Below, piece after piece: positions 13,427-20,792 of a stretch of 38,385 nt of DNA. This stretch comes from a virus, in IMG/VR virus record IMGVR_UViG_3300032931_000318, positions 1-38,385 of that record; one strand, written 5' to 3'. The notes beneath the pieces were generated by a model. It ran no database searches. It saw nothing but the letters and a program-made list of their open reading frames with translations, and was not told where the DNA came from. A program made the position numbers and the translations under genes. Position 1 is the first letter of the stretch; each line of letters opens with the position of its first letter.

Positions 13427-15055
13427 ATGAAAATAAAAAATGATAGTGACATACTGAATCAAGATCTTAGAGTTCAATTTATTCAAGATATAAATAACTC
13501 TTCAAATATAGAACGCAAAAAATTTATGAAACGTCGGTATGACGTTTTTAAAGACAATACTAAAAAGTATGTCTTAGAGAATTTTAAAAATGAAACATCC
13601 GCAGGGGAAGAGATACTCCCTGAGATAAAAAGTAGAGCATCGAACCTATCCTTTTGTCGCAAGATCATTGATAAAAAATGCATGGTCTATAAGGACGGTG
13701 CCAAAAGAGAAGTTGCAGGAGATGAGAATCAAGAGTTACAGACTGCAATAGACATATTAAGTAACCTACTTAATATGGATTCTACAATGAAAAAAGCAAA
13801 TAAGTACGAGGAGCTATTTAAGAATAGTCTAGTGAGTGTGCTGCCCTACGAGGCGACAAATGGTTGGAGGCTTAAATTAAGTGTAATTGCTCCATATTTA
13901 TATGACGTAATAGAAGACGCAAACAATCCTGAGCTTGCAAAGGTTATTGTTTTTAGTAACTATGTACCGACTGATAGCAAAACAACGTCAGGATTTACGC
14001 ATGCACAGGCAGCAGGATTTAGAAATAAGACTACTAGTCTAAGTGATTACACCGATCTAAATGACACGATTGAAAGTTTATCAAACTGTCCTACCGATGA
14101 GATCGAATATATATGGTGGTCAGATAATTATCATTTCACTACCAATGCAAAAGGTGAAATTATCCCTGGTAAACAAGAGATCGATTTATCGAATCCGATT
14201 GGAGAGTTGCCGTTTGTAGACTTCTCGCATGAGAAGGACGGAAGTTTCTGGGCAGTCGGTGGCGAGGATATCGTTGAGGGTGCGATTCTTTTAAATATGC
14301 TATTGACCGATCTTTATTTCATAGCAAAATTTCAGGGTATGGGCATCGGATATATGTTTGGCAAAGGCGTGCCAAAAAATATGAAAGTGGGGCCGTCTAG
14401 TTTTGTTACATTAGAAGTAGAGCAGGGCGACCCAACTCCTTCTCTAGGGTTTGCATCGTCTAATCCTCCAATTGATTCACACATTAAAATGATAGAGGGA
14501 TATCTTGCTTATCTTTTGTCTACTAATAATCTTGATGCAGGATCAATTGTTGGGACTTTGAGCGCACAAAATGCAGCGTCAGGTATACAGGAAGTAATTA
14601 AGCGTGCTGATAACCTAGATGATATTGAAGATCAGCAGGAGATATATAAGGATAATGAGCCTCAGATATATAAGTTGGTATTTAAGTGGATCAATTTATA
14701 TTTTGAGCGAGGTCTACTTGCTAGCGAATTTATGGAAGTAGGAAAAATTCCTGAAGATCTAAAGGTTATTACAAAATTTAATAAACCTCACGCATATCTA
14801 TCTGAAAAAGATCGTCTTGATGTCATTGAAAAACGATTAATGCTTGGGCTTGATTCTAAGGTCGACGCAATCATGCAAGATAATCCAAATCTAACAAAAG
14901 AAGAAGCAGAAGAGAAGCTAGAGAGGATTAATCAAGAGGTTACAGATAATCAAAAGTCTAAAATGGATATGTATACTAATGCAAATCCTAAACCTATGGC
15001 AAATGGTGCGATGAATGAAGAAGATAACGTACAAGATGACTCTGCCTCTGAGTGA
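13427..15055 (+). CDS. Portal protein (SPP1 gp6-like)
   Basis: I choose ATG 13427, preceded by AGAGGG, rather than the ATG at 13376 inside the terminase gene. The 542-residue product has portal-type sequence: FCRKIIDKKCMVYKDGAK near the start, GELPFVDFSHEKDGSFWAVGGEDIVEGA, and a stem/crown-like region with NAASGIQEVIKRADNLDDIEDQ. It would form the ring through which DNA enters and to which the tail attaches. The C terminus is acidic. The motif GGAGAGTTG occurs at 14201. The end overlaps the connector gene by about 40 bases. Confidence 0.85.
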   Translation: MKIKNDSDILNQDLRVQFIQDINNSSNIERKKFMKRRYDVFKDNTKKYVLENFKNETSAGEEILPEIKSRASNLSFCRKIIDKKCMVYKDGAKREVAGDENQELQTAIDILSNLLNMDSTMKKANKYEELFKNSLVSVLPYEATNGWRLKLSVIAPYLYDVIEDANNPELAKVIVFSNYVPTDSKTTSGFTHAQAAGFRNKTTSLSDYTDLNDTIESLSNCPTDEIEYIWWSDNYHFTTNAKGEIIPGKQEIDLSNPIGELPFVDFSHEKDGSFWAVGGEDIVEGAILLNMLLTDLYFIAKFQGMGIGYMFGKGVPKNMKVGPSSFVTLEVEQGDPTPSLGFASSNPPIDSHIKMIEGYLAYLLSTNNLDAGSIVGTLSAQNAASGIQEVIKRADNLDDIEDQQEIYKDNEPQIYKLVFKWINLYFERGLLASEFMEVGKIPEDLKVITKFNKPHAYLSEKDRLDVIEKRLMLGLDSKVDAIMQDNPNLTKEEAEEKLERINQEVTDNQKSKMDMYTNANPKPMANGAMNEEDNVQDDSASE

Positions 15056-15464
15056 TGTCCCTAGTGAAGATCGTGATCAGGTCAAGGAAGACGTAGGGAA
15101 TTACTTAGTCGAGGCAATTTTAACAGAAGTATCAAAAGGCAACTCTCCAGTTAAAGGCGGAGCGTGGAAAAAAACACTCTCCCCCTCCTATAAAAAAGTT
15201 AAAAGCAAATACTCTAGCAAACTGATAGCAAACATGGAGCTAACAGGTGACATGCTCGACGCATTAGAATTCAAGGTCACTCGATCAGGTGTTGAGGTAG
15301 GGATATTTGATCCGTCTCAAGTCCCAAAAGCAGACGGCCATAATAACTTTTCTGGAGATTCAAAGTTACCGGAGAGACGTTTCATACCCGATGAGTCGCA
15401 GAAATTTAAATCAGATATAGTAAATGAGGTTGCGTCAATTATAACGAACTACGTTAAAGATTAA
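15015..15464 (+). CDS. HK97 gp10-like head-tail connector, copy 1
   Basis: The 149-residue protein carries the gp10-type pattern GNSPVKGGAWKKTLSPSYKK, then LTGDMLDALEF and VEVGIF. These proteins sit in the neck between portal and tail. The next gene has the same pattern, so the two are paralogous. The start lies within the portal gene; ATG 15036 is an alternative that would shorten the overlap, and neither has a strong ribosome site. Neck placement is inferred from family and position. Confidence 0.68.
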   Translation: MKKITYKMTLPLSDVPSEDRDQVKEDVGNYLVEAILTEVSKGNSPVKGGAWKKTLSPSYKKVKSKYSSKLIANMELTGDMLDALEFKVTRSGVEVGIFDPSQVPKADGHNNFSGDSKLPERRFIPDESQKFKSDIVNEVASIITNYVKD

Positions 15465-15467
15465 GCA

Positions 15468-15507
15468 CTACTTACAGGCAAGTAGACGACTACTCACCTG
15501 CAAGTAG
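15468..15507. repeat. Tandem pair of small hairpins between the two connector genes
   Basis: CTACTT/AAGTAG (15468-15473, 15480-15485) and CTACT/AGTAG (15490-15494, 15503-15507) lie in two similar tandem segments of about 22 bases that share GCAAGTAGA. They could be an RNA structure or a protein site. Confidence 0.5.
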
Positions 15508-15523
15508 AATAAAAGGGTTAGTA

Positions 15524-16009
15524 ATGAATGAAAATCATTTTGAAAATCTAAAAGCAAAAATAGAATCGTCCGTTAAAAATACTATTACCGAACTTAGTAA
15601 TACAAATTTGAAACAACTAGAAAATAAGGTTGTTGAAAATATTCAAGGTGGCATCTCTCCTGTAGAGGGAGCAGGGCGTTTTGTTAATTATTCTGATTCA
15701 TATCGTAATGCTATTAGTAAAAATAGATATTCAAAATTCAATAAGAAGTTACGGCCTGTAAATTTAACTTTGAGTGGTGACATGCTTAAGTCAATTTACA
15801 CGCAGAAAACTTCTGAGGGATTTTTGATTGGGTTCAAGGATGAACTCGCTCATATCCATACAGTGGAAGGTGCTGGAAAATCTAAAACTATTAGAAAACT
15901 TTTACCACAAGGGAGTGAATATTTTTCTAATGCGATTACTTCTTTTTTGCGGAAAACTGTGTCAGACTCGTGGGTGAGTGCATTTAATAAAGCAAAAGAT
16001 AAACTTTAG
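15524..16009 (+). CDS. HK97 gp10-like head-tail connector, copy 2
   Basis: This 161-residue protein shares with the preceding gene the segments GGISPVEGAGRFVNYSDSYR, then YSKFNKKLRPVNLTLSGDML and EGFLIGF. The likeness is weak outside these blocks, so the duplication is old. It also has an added His-containing segment (LAHIHTVEGAG). AAAAGGG precedes ATG 15524. The pair may form two different rings of the neck, or one may have become a stopper or tail-completion protein. Confidence 0.7.
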   Translation: MNENHFENLKAKIESSVKNTITELSNTNLKQLENKVVENIQGGISPVEGAGRFVNYSDSYRNAISKNRYSKFNKKLRPVNLTLSGDMLKSIYTQKTSEGFLIGFKDELAHIHTVEGAGKSKTIRKLLPQGSEYFSNAITSFLRKTVSDSWVSAFNKAKDKL

Positions 16010-16018
16010 GAGTATGAA

Positions 16019-16654
16019 ATGGTAGATGAAGTAAACACTGGTGAAACTATTGGAGAGTCGAGTGATAGTATTCAAACCGATACTGTGGTTGCTAATACAA
16101 ATAGTGCTATTGATAGTGAAATTAAAAAAGGTAATTACTATCAGAAAAAACTAGCAGAGGTAAGTGCAGAGAGAGAGGCGCTTGCAAAAGAGCTAGATAA
16201 TGAAAGGCAAAATAAATTAAAAGAACAAAATAATTATAAAGAGTTATGGGAATTAGAAAAAAATAAACGCACACAAGCAGAAGAAAAAGCGACACGTGTA
16301 ACTCAATCATATTTTAATGGATTGAAAATGTCTGCAATTGAACAAGAGGCAATTAAGGCAGGAATACATGAGAGTGCATTAGAGGATTTATCATTGTTAC
16401 CGAATGATATAGTGCAAATAGAAACTACATCAACTGGTAATGCACATGTGTTAGGCGCTAAAGAATTTGTAGATTATTTAAAAGAAAAAAAAGCACATTG
16501 GTTTAAGAATGGAATGGCGCCAAAATTTAATGGATCTAATCCAACTGAAATTAAATCACGTGATTTAAGTGCAGATGATATTTTAAAACTTCAAAAAAGC
16601 GATCCTGCTGCATATAAAAGTGCAATGCAAAAGTTATTAAATCAAAAAAAATAA
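16019..16654 (+). CDS. Scaffold protein
   Basis: The 211-residue protein has a low-complexity start, a long coiled coil (about residues 35-100, QKKLAEVSAEREALAKEL and EKNKRTQAEEKA) and a basic C terminus with SADDILKLQKSDPAAYKSAM. That is the usual plan of phage scaffold proteins, which guide capsid assembly and then leave. It lies directly before the major capsid gene. The ribosome site and spacing (AGGAGTATGAAATG) nearly match those of the capsid gene, implying strong translation. Confidence 0.8.
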   Translation: MVDEVNTGETIGESSDSIQTDTVVANTNSAIDSEIKKGNYYQKKLAEVSAEREALAKELDNERQNKLKEQNNYKELWELEKNKRTQAEEKATRVTQSYFNGLKMSAIEQEAIKAGIHESALEDLSLLPNDIVQIETTSTGNAHVLGAKEFVDYLKEKKAHWFKNGMAPKFNGSNPTEIKSRDLSADDILKLQKSDPAAYKSAMQKLLNQKK

Positions 16655-16670
16655 TATGTTATGATTGACG

Positions 16671-16688
16671 AGCGACATTATTGTCGCT
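16671..16688 (+). terminator. Hairpin between scaffold and capsid genes
   Basis: AGCGACA/TGTCGCT make a perfect 7-bp stem with loop TTAT, followed by AATTTT. It may partly terminate or stabilise transcripts so that capsid and scaffold levels differ. Confidence 0.5.
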
Positions 16689-16745
16689 AATTTTATAAAT
16701 GTTGCAGGTGTTGGCCTGTTGTTATTAAACTTTTAGGAGTATAAA

Positions 16746-17588
16746 ATGCCTGATGTAATTACAACTGCTGGCACGCAGACTGCCGCTATCATCCCAGAAA
16801 TTTGGAGTCGACGATTTTACGAAGTATTAGTAGATAAACTACCATTCATCGGTATCATGAATAATGATTATGAAGGTGAAATTTCTTCTCTAGGTGACAC
16901 TGTTAACATTTCTTCAATTCCAGAATTCAGTGCTGCTGCTGAATTAGCTGAAGATGCAAGTGGTACTGCTGACGCTGTAACAATTACAGGTCAACAATTA
17001 GTTATCAATCATCGTACATATAAAGATTACCTTGTAACTAAGAATGCACAAATTCAATCACTACCATTTATGGATCAGTTGAGAGATAAGGCGATTTTTG
17101 CAATTCAGAAACGTATGCAAGCATTGATCATTGCAGCGATTGTACCAAGTGCTGCTGCTCCTGATATGCAAATCGCTTATACAGCAGGGACTACTCTAGC
17201 TCTAGCAGATATCCTAGCTGCTAAAGAGCTTTTGGACACTGCAAATGTACCAGAAGATAATAGATTTTGCGTATTAGGCAGCGCACAAATTAATGATTTG
17301 CTAAATATCAGCGGTTTTGTTAGCCGTGATTTTATTCCAGCGGGATCTCCGTTGACAAGCGGACAGATTCAAACGCCAGTCTGTGGCTTTATGCCAAAAA
17401 TGACCAATGTAGTAGGAAATACTTCATATTGGTTCCATCCTTCATTTATGACTATGGCCGTACAAGATCAACTAAACATCGGTACTTTTGATCAACGTGC
17501 TACTGGTCTTAGAGGTACAAGAGTTACTATTGATATCCTTTGGGGTCTAAAGCAACTTGATAATAAGAGAGTTGTTTCTATTGCTTAA
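16746..17588 (+). CDS. Major capsid protein
   Basis: The 280-residue protein begins MPDVITTAGTQTAAIIPEIW and has the HK97-fold features seen in small P22-type coat proteins: WSRRFYEVLVDKLPFIGIM, GDTVNISSIPEFS, an alanine-rich spine helix (ILAAKELLDTANVPEDNRFC) and a C-terminal GTRVTIDILWGLK. AGGAGTATAAAATG is its ribosome site and start. It follows scaffold and is closed by a strong terminator, so its message is probably abundant and short. No delta domain is apparent, as expected with a separate scaffold. Confidence 0.9.
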   Translation: MPDVITTAGTQTAAIIPEIWSRRFYEVLVDKLPFIGIMNNDYEGEISSLGDTVNISSIPEFSAAAELAEDASGTADAVTITGQQLVINHRTYKDYLVTKNAQIQSLPFMDQLRDKAIFAIQKRMQALIIAAIVPSAAAPDMQIAYTAGTTLALADILAAKELLDTANVPEDNRFCVLGSAQINDLLNISGFVSRDFIPAGSPLTSGQIQTPVCGFMPKMTNVVGNTSYWFHPSFMTMAVQDQLNIGTFDQRATGLRGTRVTIDILWGLKQLDNKRVVSIA

Positions 17589-17601
17589 TGTTTATTGAAT
17601 T

Positions 17602-17638
17602 GAGTGGGATAACAAAAAATTATCCCACTCTTTTTTTT
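17602..17638 (+). terminator. Rho-independent terminator after the capsid gene
   Basis: GAGTGGGATAA (17602-17612) pairs perfectly with TTATCCCACTC (17620-17630), and eight T follow. It would separate capsid transcription from the small structural genes downstream. Confidence 0.92.
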
Positions 17639-17651
17639 ACAAGGATATCTT

Positions 17652-18554
17652 ATGTACAATCCGAATCAATTAATGACTAAGCTAAGAACGGATGGCGGAA
17701 AAGTGGAGAGTTGGATCGTGACTGTCCCTGCCGTTGCAGCTATGACTCAAGGTGATTATATAAAGTTACCAAGTGCAGGAAAAACTTTTGCACTTTGGCT
17801 AGATAAAGATACTGCTGGCTAAGGTAGATATGAGACTACAACTGTTTCAATACCTGCGACTGCTGGCGCAACACAGGCCGATTATTTTCATATTCTAAAT
17901 AAAGCAGGAAATAAATTTGCTATTTGGTTAGACATTGATGACGCAGGTACAGCGCCTACTGGTGCTTTATATGTTGCAGCAGATGATCAAATAGAAGTAA
18001 ATATAGCAACGGGTGGTTCTGCAATCGTAAATGCTGCTGCTGTAGTAACTGCAATTGGATCAACATTAGTAAACATTAATGTTGTTGATAATCTTGACGG
18101 TACAATTACATTTACTAATACAGTTGTTGGGGTTTCGACAGATGCACTTCCAAAAAATTCAGATGATACAGGCGTTGGCAGTATTGGCGTTGTAATTGAT
18201 CAACAAGGTGTAAACCCTGTGGTGCCAACTGGTGCAATTTATACTGCATGTGATTTTAAAATTAAAGCAAGTGTTGCTACTGGTGATGTAGCAAGTGTTG
18301 TTGCAACGAAAGTTTATACTGCGTTAACTTCTGACTCTGACTTTGTTCGCTTAATGGACGTAAGCAATACAGGTAGTGGGACACTAACAATTATCCAGAG
18401 ACAAAGTGGAAACGTAGCAGACCCAACGCCTAAGAGTTATGACGATGCAGGAGCAGGAAGTATTATATTTTCTAAGACTGACGGCACTGCAATTATAAAT
18501 ATACAGGCGTCAAGTCCGAGTTCATTTACAAATGACCCTGCGATAATTACATGA
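17652..18554 (+). CDS. Beta-domain structural protein interrupted by one in-frame TAA
   Basis: AAGGAT precedes ATG 17652. The frame runs 56 codons, meets TAA at 17820-17822, then stays open for 243 more codons to the stop at 18554. Between 17823 and 18218 there is no ATG, GTG or TTG in this frame, so the downstream part cannot start on its own by usual rules. The protein parts are related: TVPAVAAMTQGDYIKLPSAG before the stop resembles VSIPATAGATQADYFHILNK after it, and PTGALYVAADDQIEVNIATG resembles the later PTGAIYTACDFKIKASVATG. It is probably a virion decoration or neck protein. Readthrough, a true nonsense mutation or a base error all fit; the first product alone is 56 residues. Confidence 0.6.
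17820..17822 (+). other. In-frame TAA inside the beta-domain gene
   Basis: The context is GGC-TAA-GGT. TAA ends many genes in this window, so it is not reassigned. The frame is otherwise uninterrupted from 17652 to 18554. Confidence 0.85.
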
Positions 18555-18757
18555 GTGAAATAATAAGCACACGGTTACGATTTATTTGTTCAAAGGATGC
18601 GGAAAGGATTGCTTTATATACTAATTCGTTAGGTTATAAAGTAGAGATAAAAGGCAATCCAATTTTAAATTCAAAAGATAAAAAATGGTATCTGTGGTTT
18701 ATTATTCCTGACTCGGTAGAGAGTAGAACAGAAGCAATAAGTGGAGACTTAGATTAG
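18551..18757 (+). CDS. Small hypothetical protein
   Basis: ATG 18551 overlaps the preceding stop (ATGA). The 68-residue product has an alternating beta/alpha pattern (STRLRFICSKDAERIALYTN, then KKWYLWFIIPDS), like a small two-layer fold. Its coupling to the interrupted gene suggests that ribosomes do reach 18554, or else that it is started independently. The function is unknown. Confidence 0.6.
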   Translation: MSEIISTRLRFICSKDAERIALYTNSLGYKVEIKGNPILNSKDKKWYLWFIIPDSVESRTEAISGDLD

Positions 18758-18794
18758 TCTCACGTTCCAATAATATTTTTTAAATGAGGGACGA

Positions 18795-19223
18795 ATGCAG
18801 ATAGACGAAATTGACACGCACGGTTTAGAAGTTTTAAAACGTGCTGCTTACATGCCTGACGATACTAAGAAGTGGCAACTTGGGATTAGAACGAGTGCAA
18901 CGGGTACATTTAGTCAATCTGGATTGCAGAATGGTTTGAAGACCAGATGCTTTTTAGTAACTGACGTCCCTTCTCCAATTCCTGCTGTGGCATTCACTGG
19001 TAGGAATACAATCATGTTTAGAAACCATAGTCCAGTTAACACGGTATTTATCGGTGATTCAAATGTAACTGCAACACGAGTTGTAGGTGATGATACTGGT
19101 GGGTTAGAAGTAGATCCAAATGCTACATTTTCAGTTGATATAAAAGACACTGCATTATCAACTTTATATGCTGTGTGTGAGACTGGAAAAACTGCAATTT
19201 GTAAAACAATGGAGCTAGCATAA
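18795..19223 (+). CDS. Beta-sandwich virion protein, family member 1
   Basis: GAGGGA precedes ATG 18795. The 142-residue protein has an N-terminal linker and a C-terminal beta domain: FTGRNTIMFRNHSPVNTVFI, GDSNVTAT, LEVDPNATFSVDI and LYAVCETGKTAICKTMEL. The same order (R..I...N.....I.IG...VT, then an LE/KG turn, then Y.I...GKT) recurs in the proteins at 19559 and 20303. I infer a decoration or fibre-support role. These genes lie between head and tail modules. Confidence 0.65.
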   Translation: MQIDEIDTHGLEVLKRAAYMPDDTKKWQLGIRTSATGTFSQSGLQNGLKTRCFLVTDVPSPIPAVAFTGRNTIMFRNHSPVNTVFIGDSNVTATRVVGDDTGGLEVDPNATFSVDIKDTALSTLYAVCETGKTAICKTMELA

Positions 19224-19224
19224 C

Positions 19225-19548
19225 ATGCCGATAGGAACGTCAGTATATCCACCAATTACAATATCAAGTGCAAACTCAGAGAAGATAACTCCTTTGTCTT
19301 TGGCACTCGCAAATACAGAATACACACACGTATTACAAGATAATTTAACGCAGCTTAGAATTAAATGTCGAGGAGTTGCGACGATTCAACTTAGTTTTAA
19401 AGTTGGAGAAAGTTCTACAAATTATTGGACGATCAACAAAGGTTGTGTCGATAATATAGACGGTATTAGTTTTTCAGGAAAAACTTTATACATGCAGTCA
19501 GACAAAGCAAATATGACTGTAGAAATTATGGAACTTTATTTAATTTAA
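19225..19548 (+). CDS. Beta-rich small virion protein, family member 2 (divergent)
   Basis: The start is one base after the previous stop. The 107-residue protein is beta-rich (QLRIKCRGVATIQLSFKVGE, then SGKTLYMQSDKANMTVEIME). It has the closing Y...(S)..A....E pattern of its neighbours but less clear similarity. Function is not recognised, and position suggests a virion component. Confidence 0.6.
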   Translation: MPIGTSVYPPITISSANSEKITPLSLALANTEYTHVLQDNLTQLRIKCRGVATIQLSFKVGESSTNYWTINKGCVDNIDGISFSGKTLYMQSDKANMTVEIMELYLI

Positions 19549-19558
19549 TGGGGGTTTT

Positions 19559-20077
19559 ATGTCCGGTTTAACTTTAGAAAGATTGCTATTTGATCCTAGT
19601 GATGTAGCAAGCGGTCCAGTTGTTGGATCATATTTATTAGGTACAGGCGGCGAAGTACTATCAAGTACTAGCAATGCTTTAAATGTTCACATTGAAAATG
19701 CTAGCATTGCAATAAGTGCTACAGATTTAGACATAAGAGATCTTGCTTATGCAACCGATAGTGTAACTGCACATCAAGGTGGCACATGGGCAGTTACTAC
19801 AGATGTAACTCCTAACATTGTTCCACTATCTTCAGCAGTTAGCGTTACCGATACAGAAGTTGCACTTCCTACCGCTCCATTAACAGGTAGAAAAAGATTA
19901 ATGGTTCAAAACATAGGTGCAGACCCAATTTACATTGGTAAAACTGGTGTACTAGTTTCGACTGGTATAAAGGTAGAAAAAGGTGCAACTCTATCACTAG
20001 AGGCAGGCGCATCAGCAGTTTATTTTGGAATAGCTCCAACAGGTAAGACTGTTGCAGTTAGATTGCTAGAAAGTTAA
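19559..20077 (+). CDS. Beta-sandwich virion protein, family member 3
   Basis: The 172-residue protein begins MSGLTLERLLFDPSDVASGP. Its C-terminal domain reads LTGRKRLMVQNIGADPIYIG, KTGVLVSTG, KGATLSLEAG and VYFGIAPTGKTVAVRLLES. It aligns with members 1 and 4 by eye. A GGGGG-rich ribosome site precedes ATG 19559. A strong terminator follows within 25 bases, so this may be the last gene of a transcript starting upstream. A capsid-decoration role is possible. Confidence 0.68.
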   Translation: MSGLTLERLLFDPSDVASGPVVGSYLLGTGGEVLSSTSNALNVHIENASIAISATDLDIRDLAYATDSVTAHQGGTWAVTTDVTPNIVPLSSAVSVTDTEVALPTAPLTGRKRLMVQNIGADPIYIGKTGVLVSTGIKVEKGATLSLEAGASAVYFGIAPTGKTVAVRLLES

Positions 20078-20099
20078 TTTACTTTGAACAAATAAAGGC

Positions 20100-20137
20100 A
20101 TGGAGAGTTGAGGCCAACCATTCAACTCTCCATTTTT
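20100..20137 (+). terminator. Terminator built from two copies of the genome word GGAGAGTTG
   Basis: ATGGAGAGTTG (20100-20110) pairs perfectly with CAACTCTCCAT (20123-20133) around a 12-base loop, followed by T residues. Both arms are complete copies of the 9-mer that recurs across the genome. Confidence 0.85.
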
Positions 20138-20141
20138 AAAC

Positions 20142-20303
20142 ATGACGAAAGAACAACTAGAAACTTGCAAAGAAATAATTAAAGTCCTGAATCGTGCATC
20201 GTTCACTATTACAGGGCCTGAGCTTATAGATTTTTCTAACAAGATAAGAGCATTTGCAAAAGTAATTGTTGAGCTAGAAAACGATTTAAAAAAGGTTGAG
20301 TGA
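20142..20303 (+). CDS. Small helical protein
   Basis: ATG 20142 opens a 53-residue frame (MTKEQLETCKEIIKVLNRAS, then TGPELIDFSNKIRAFAKVIV) with regular amphipathic helices. It starts five bases past the terminator T-run and its stop overlaps the next ATG (TGATG at 20301-20305), which supports translation. No function is recognised. Confidence 0.6.
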   Translation: MTKEQLETCKEIIKVLNRASFTITGPELIDFSNKIRAFAKVIVELENDLKKVE

Positions 20304-20614
20304 TGGGCAACTTAGAAGGTTCAGGGGAATTTGTAGACGTACTTGATAATTCTTGGGTTCAGGGTGTTGTTTCTGTTGGGACTACACAAGTTGAGGCAAA
20401 AGTTGGCGCGTCTAAATCTGATACTCGAGAAATGATTATCATTGAAAATATTTCTAATAAGACAATTTACTATGGTCCGAGTGGAGTCACGTCATCTACA
20501 GGGCATCGTTTAATAAAAGATGCTTGGGTAGAAATAATGGTAGGTAATAATTTGGGCGTGTACTTAATAGCAGATAGCAATGGAAACAATGTAATTATCT
20601 CGGAGCTCGGATGA
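20303..20614 (+). CDS. Beta-sandwich virion protein, family member 4
   Basis: I take ATG 20303 as start, overlapping the upstream stop; a GTG at 20300 is less likely. The 103-residue protein reads TREMIIIENISNKTIYYGPS, GVTSSTGHRL and VYLIADSNGNNVIISELG, the same beta domain as the genes at 18795 and 19559 without the N-terminal linker. It overlaps the next small gene by ATGA (20611-20614). Confidence 0.66.
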   Translation: MGNLEGSGEFVDVLDNSWVQGVVSVGTTQVEAKVGASKSDTREMIIIENISNKTIYYGPSGVTSSTGHRLIKDAWVEIMVGNNLGVYLIADSNGNNVIISELG

Positions 20615-20784
20615 TGACATCGCATTATAGATCACCGATTAATAGAGATAACTTTTCATATTATATTTTAGACGACGATGATTATATTACGATACCGTCG
20701 TATCAGCAGATGTGTGTTAATCACATCTTATACATTATTGGTAATTCAACTTTACAAATATCGGGCGAACTAGTTTTAATATAA
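20611..20784 (+). CDS. Small beta-strand protein
   Basis: ATG 20611 overlaps the previous stop. The frame gives 57 residues, with an acidic patch (LDDDDYITIP) and a C-terminal run HILYIIGNSTLQISGELVLI. That run resembles the short strand-turn-strand units used to knit fibre or adaptor proteins together. It ends eight bases before the fibre-like gene at 20793, with which it may assemble. It is below the usual ORF length cut-off. Confidence 0.55.
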   Translation: MMTSHYRSPINRDNFSYYILDDDDYITIPSYQQMCVNHILYIIGNSTLQISGELVLI

Positions 20785-20792
20785 GGTTAAAG

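Noticed and set aside
18219-18554. Independent gene from GTG 18219
   Set aside because: The same frame is open far upstream and the protein similarity crosses the GTG, so it is an internal codon of the larger gene.
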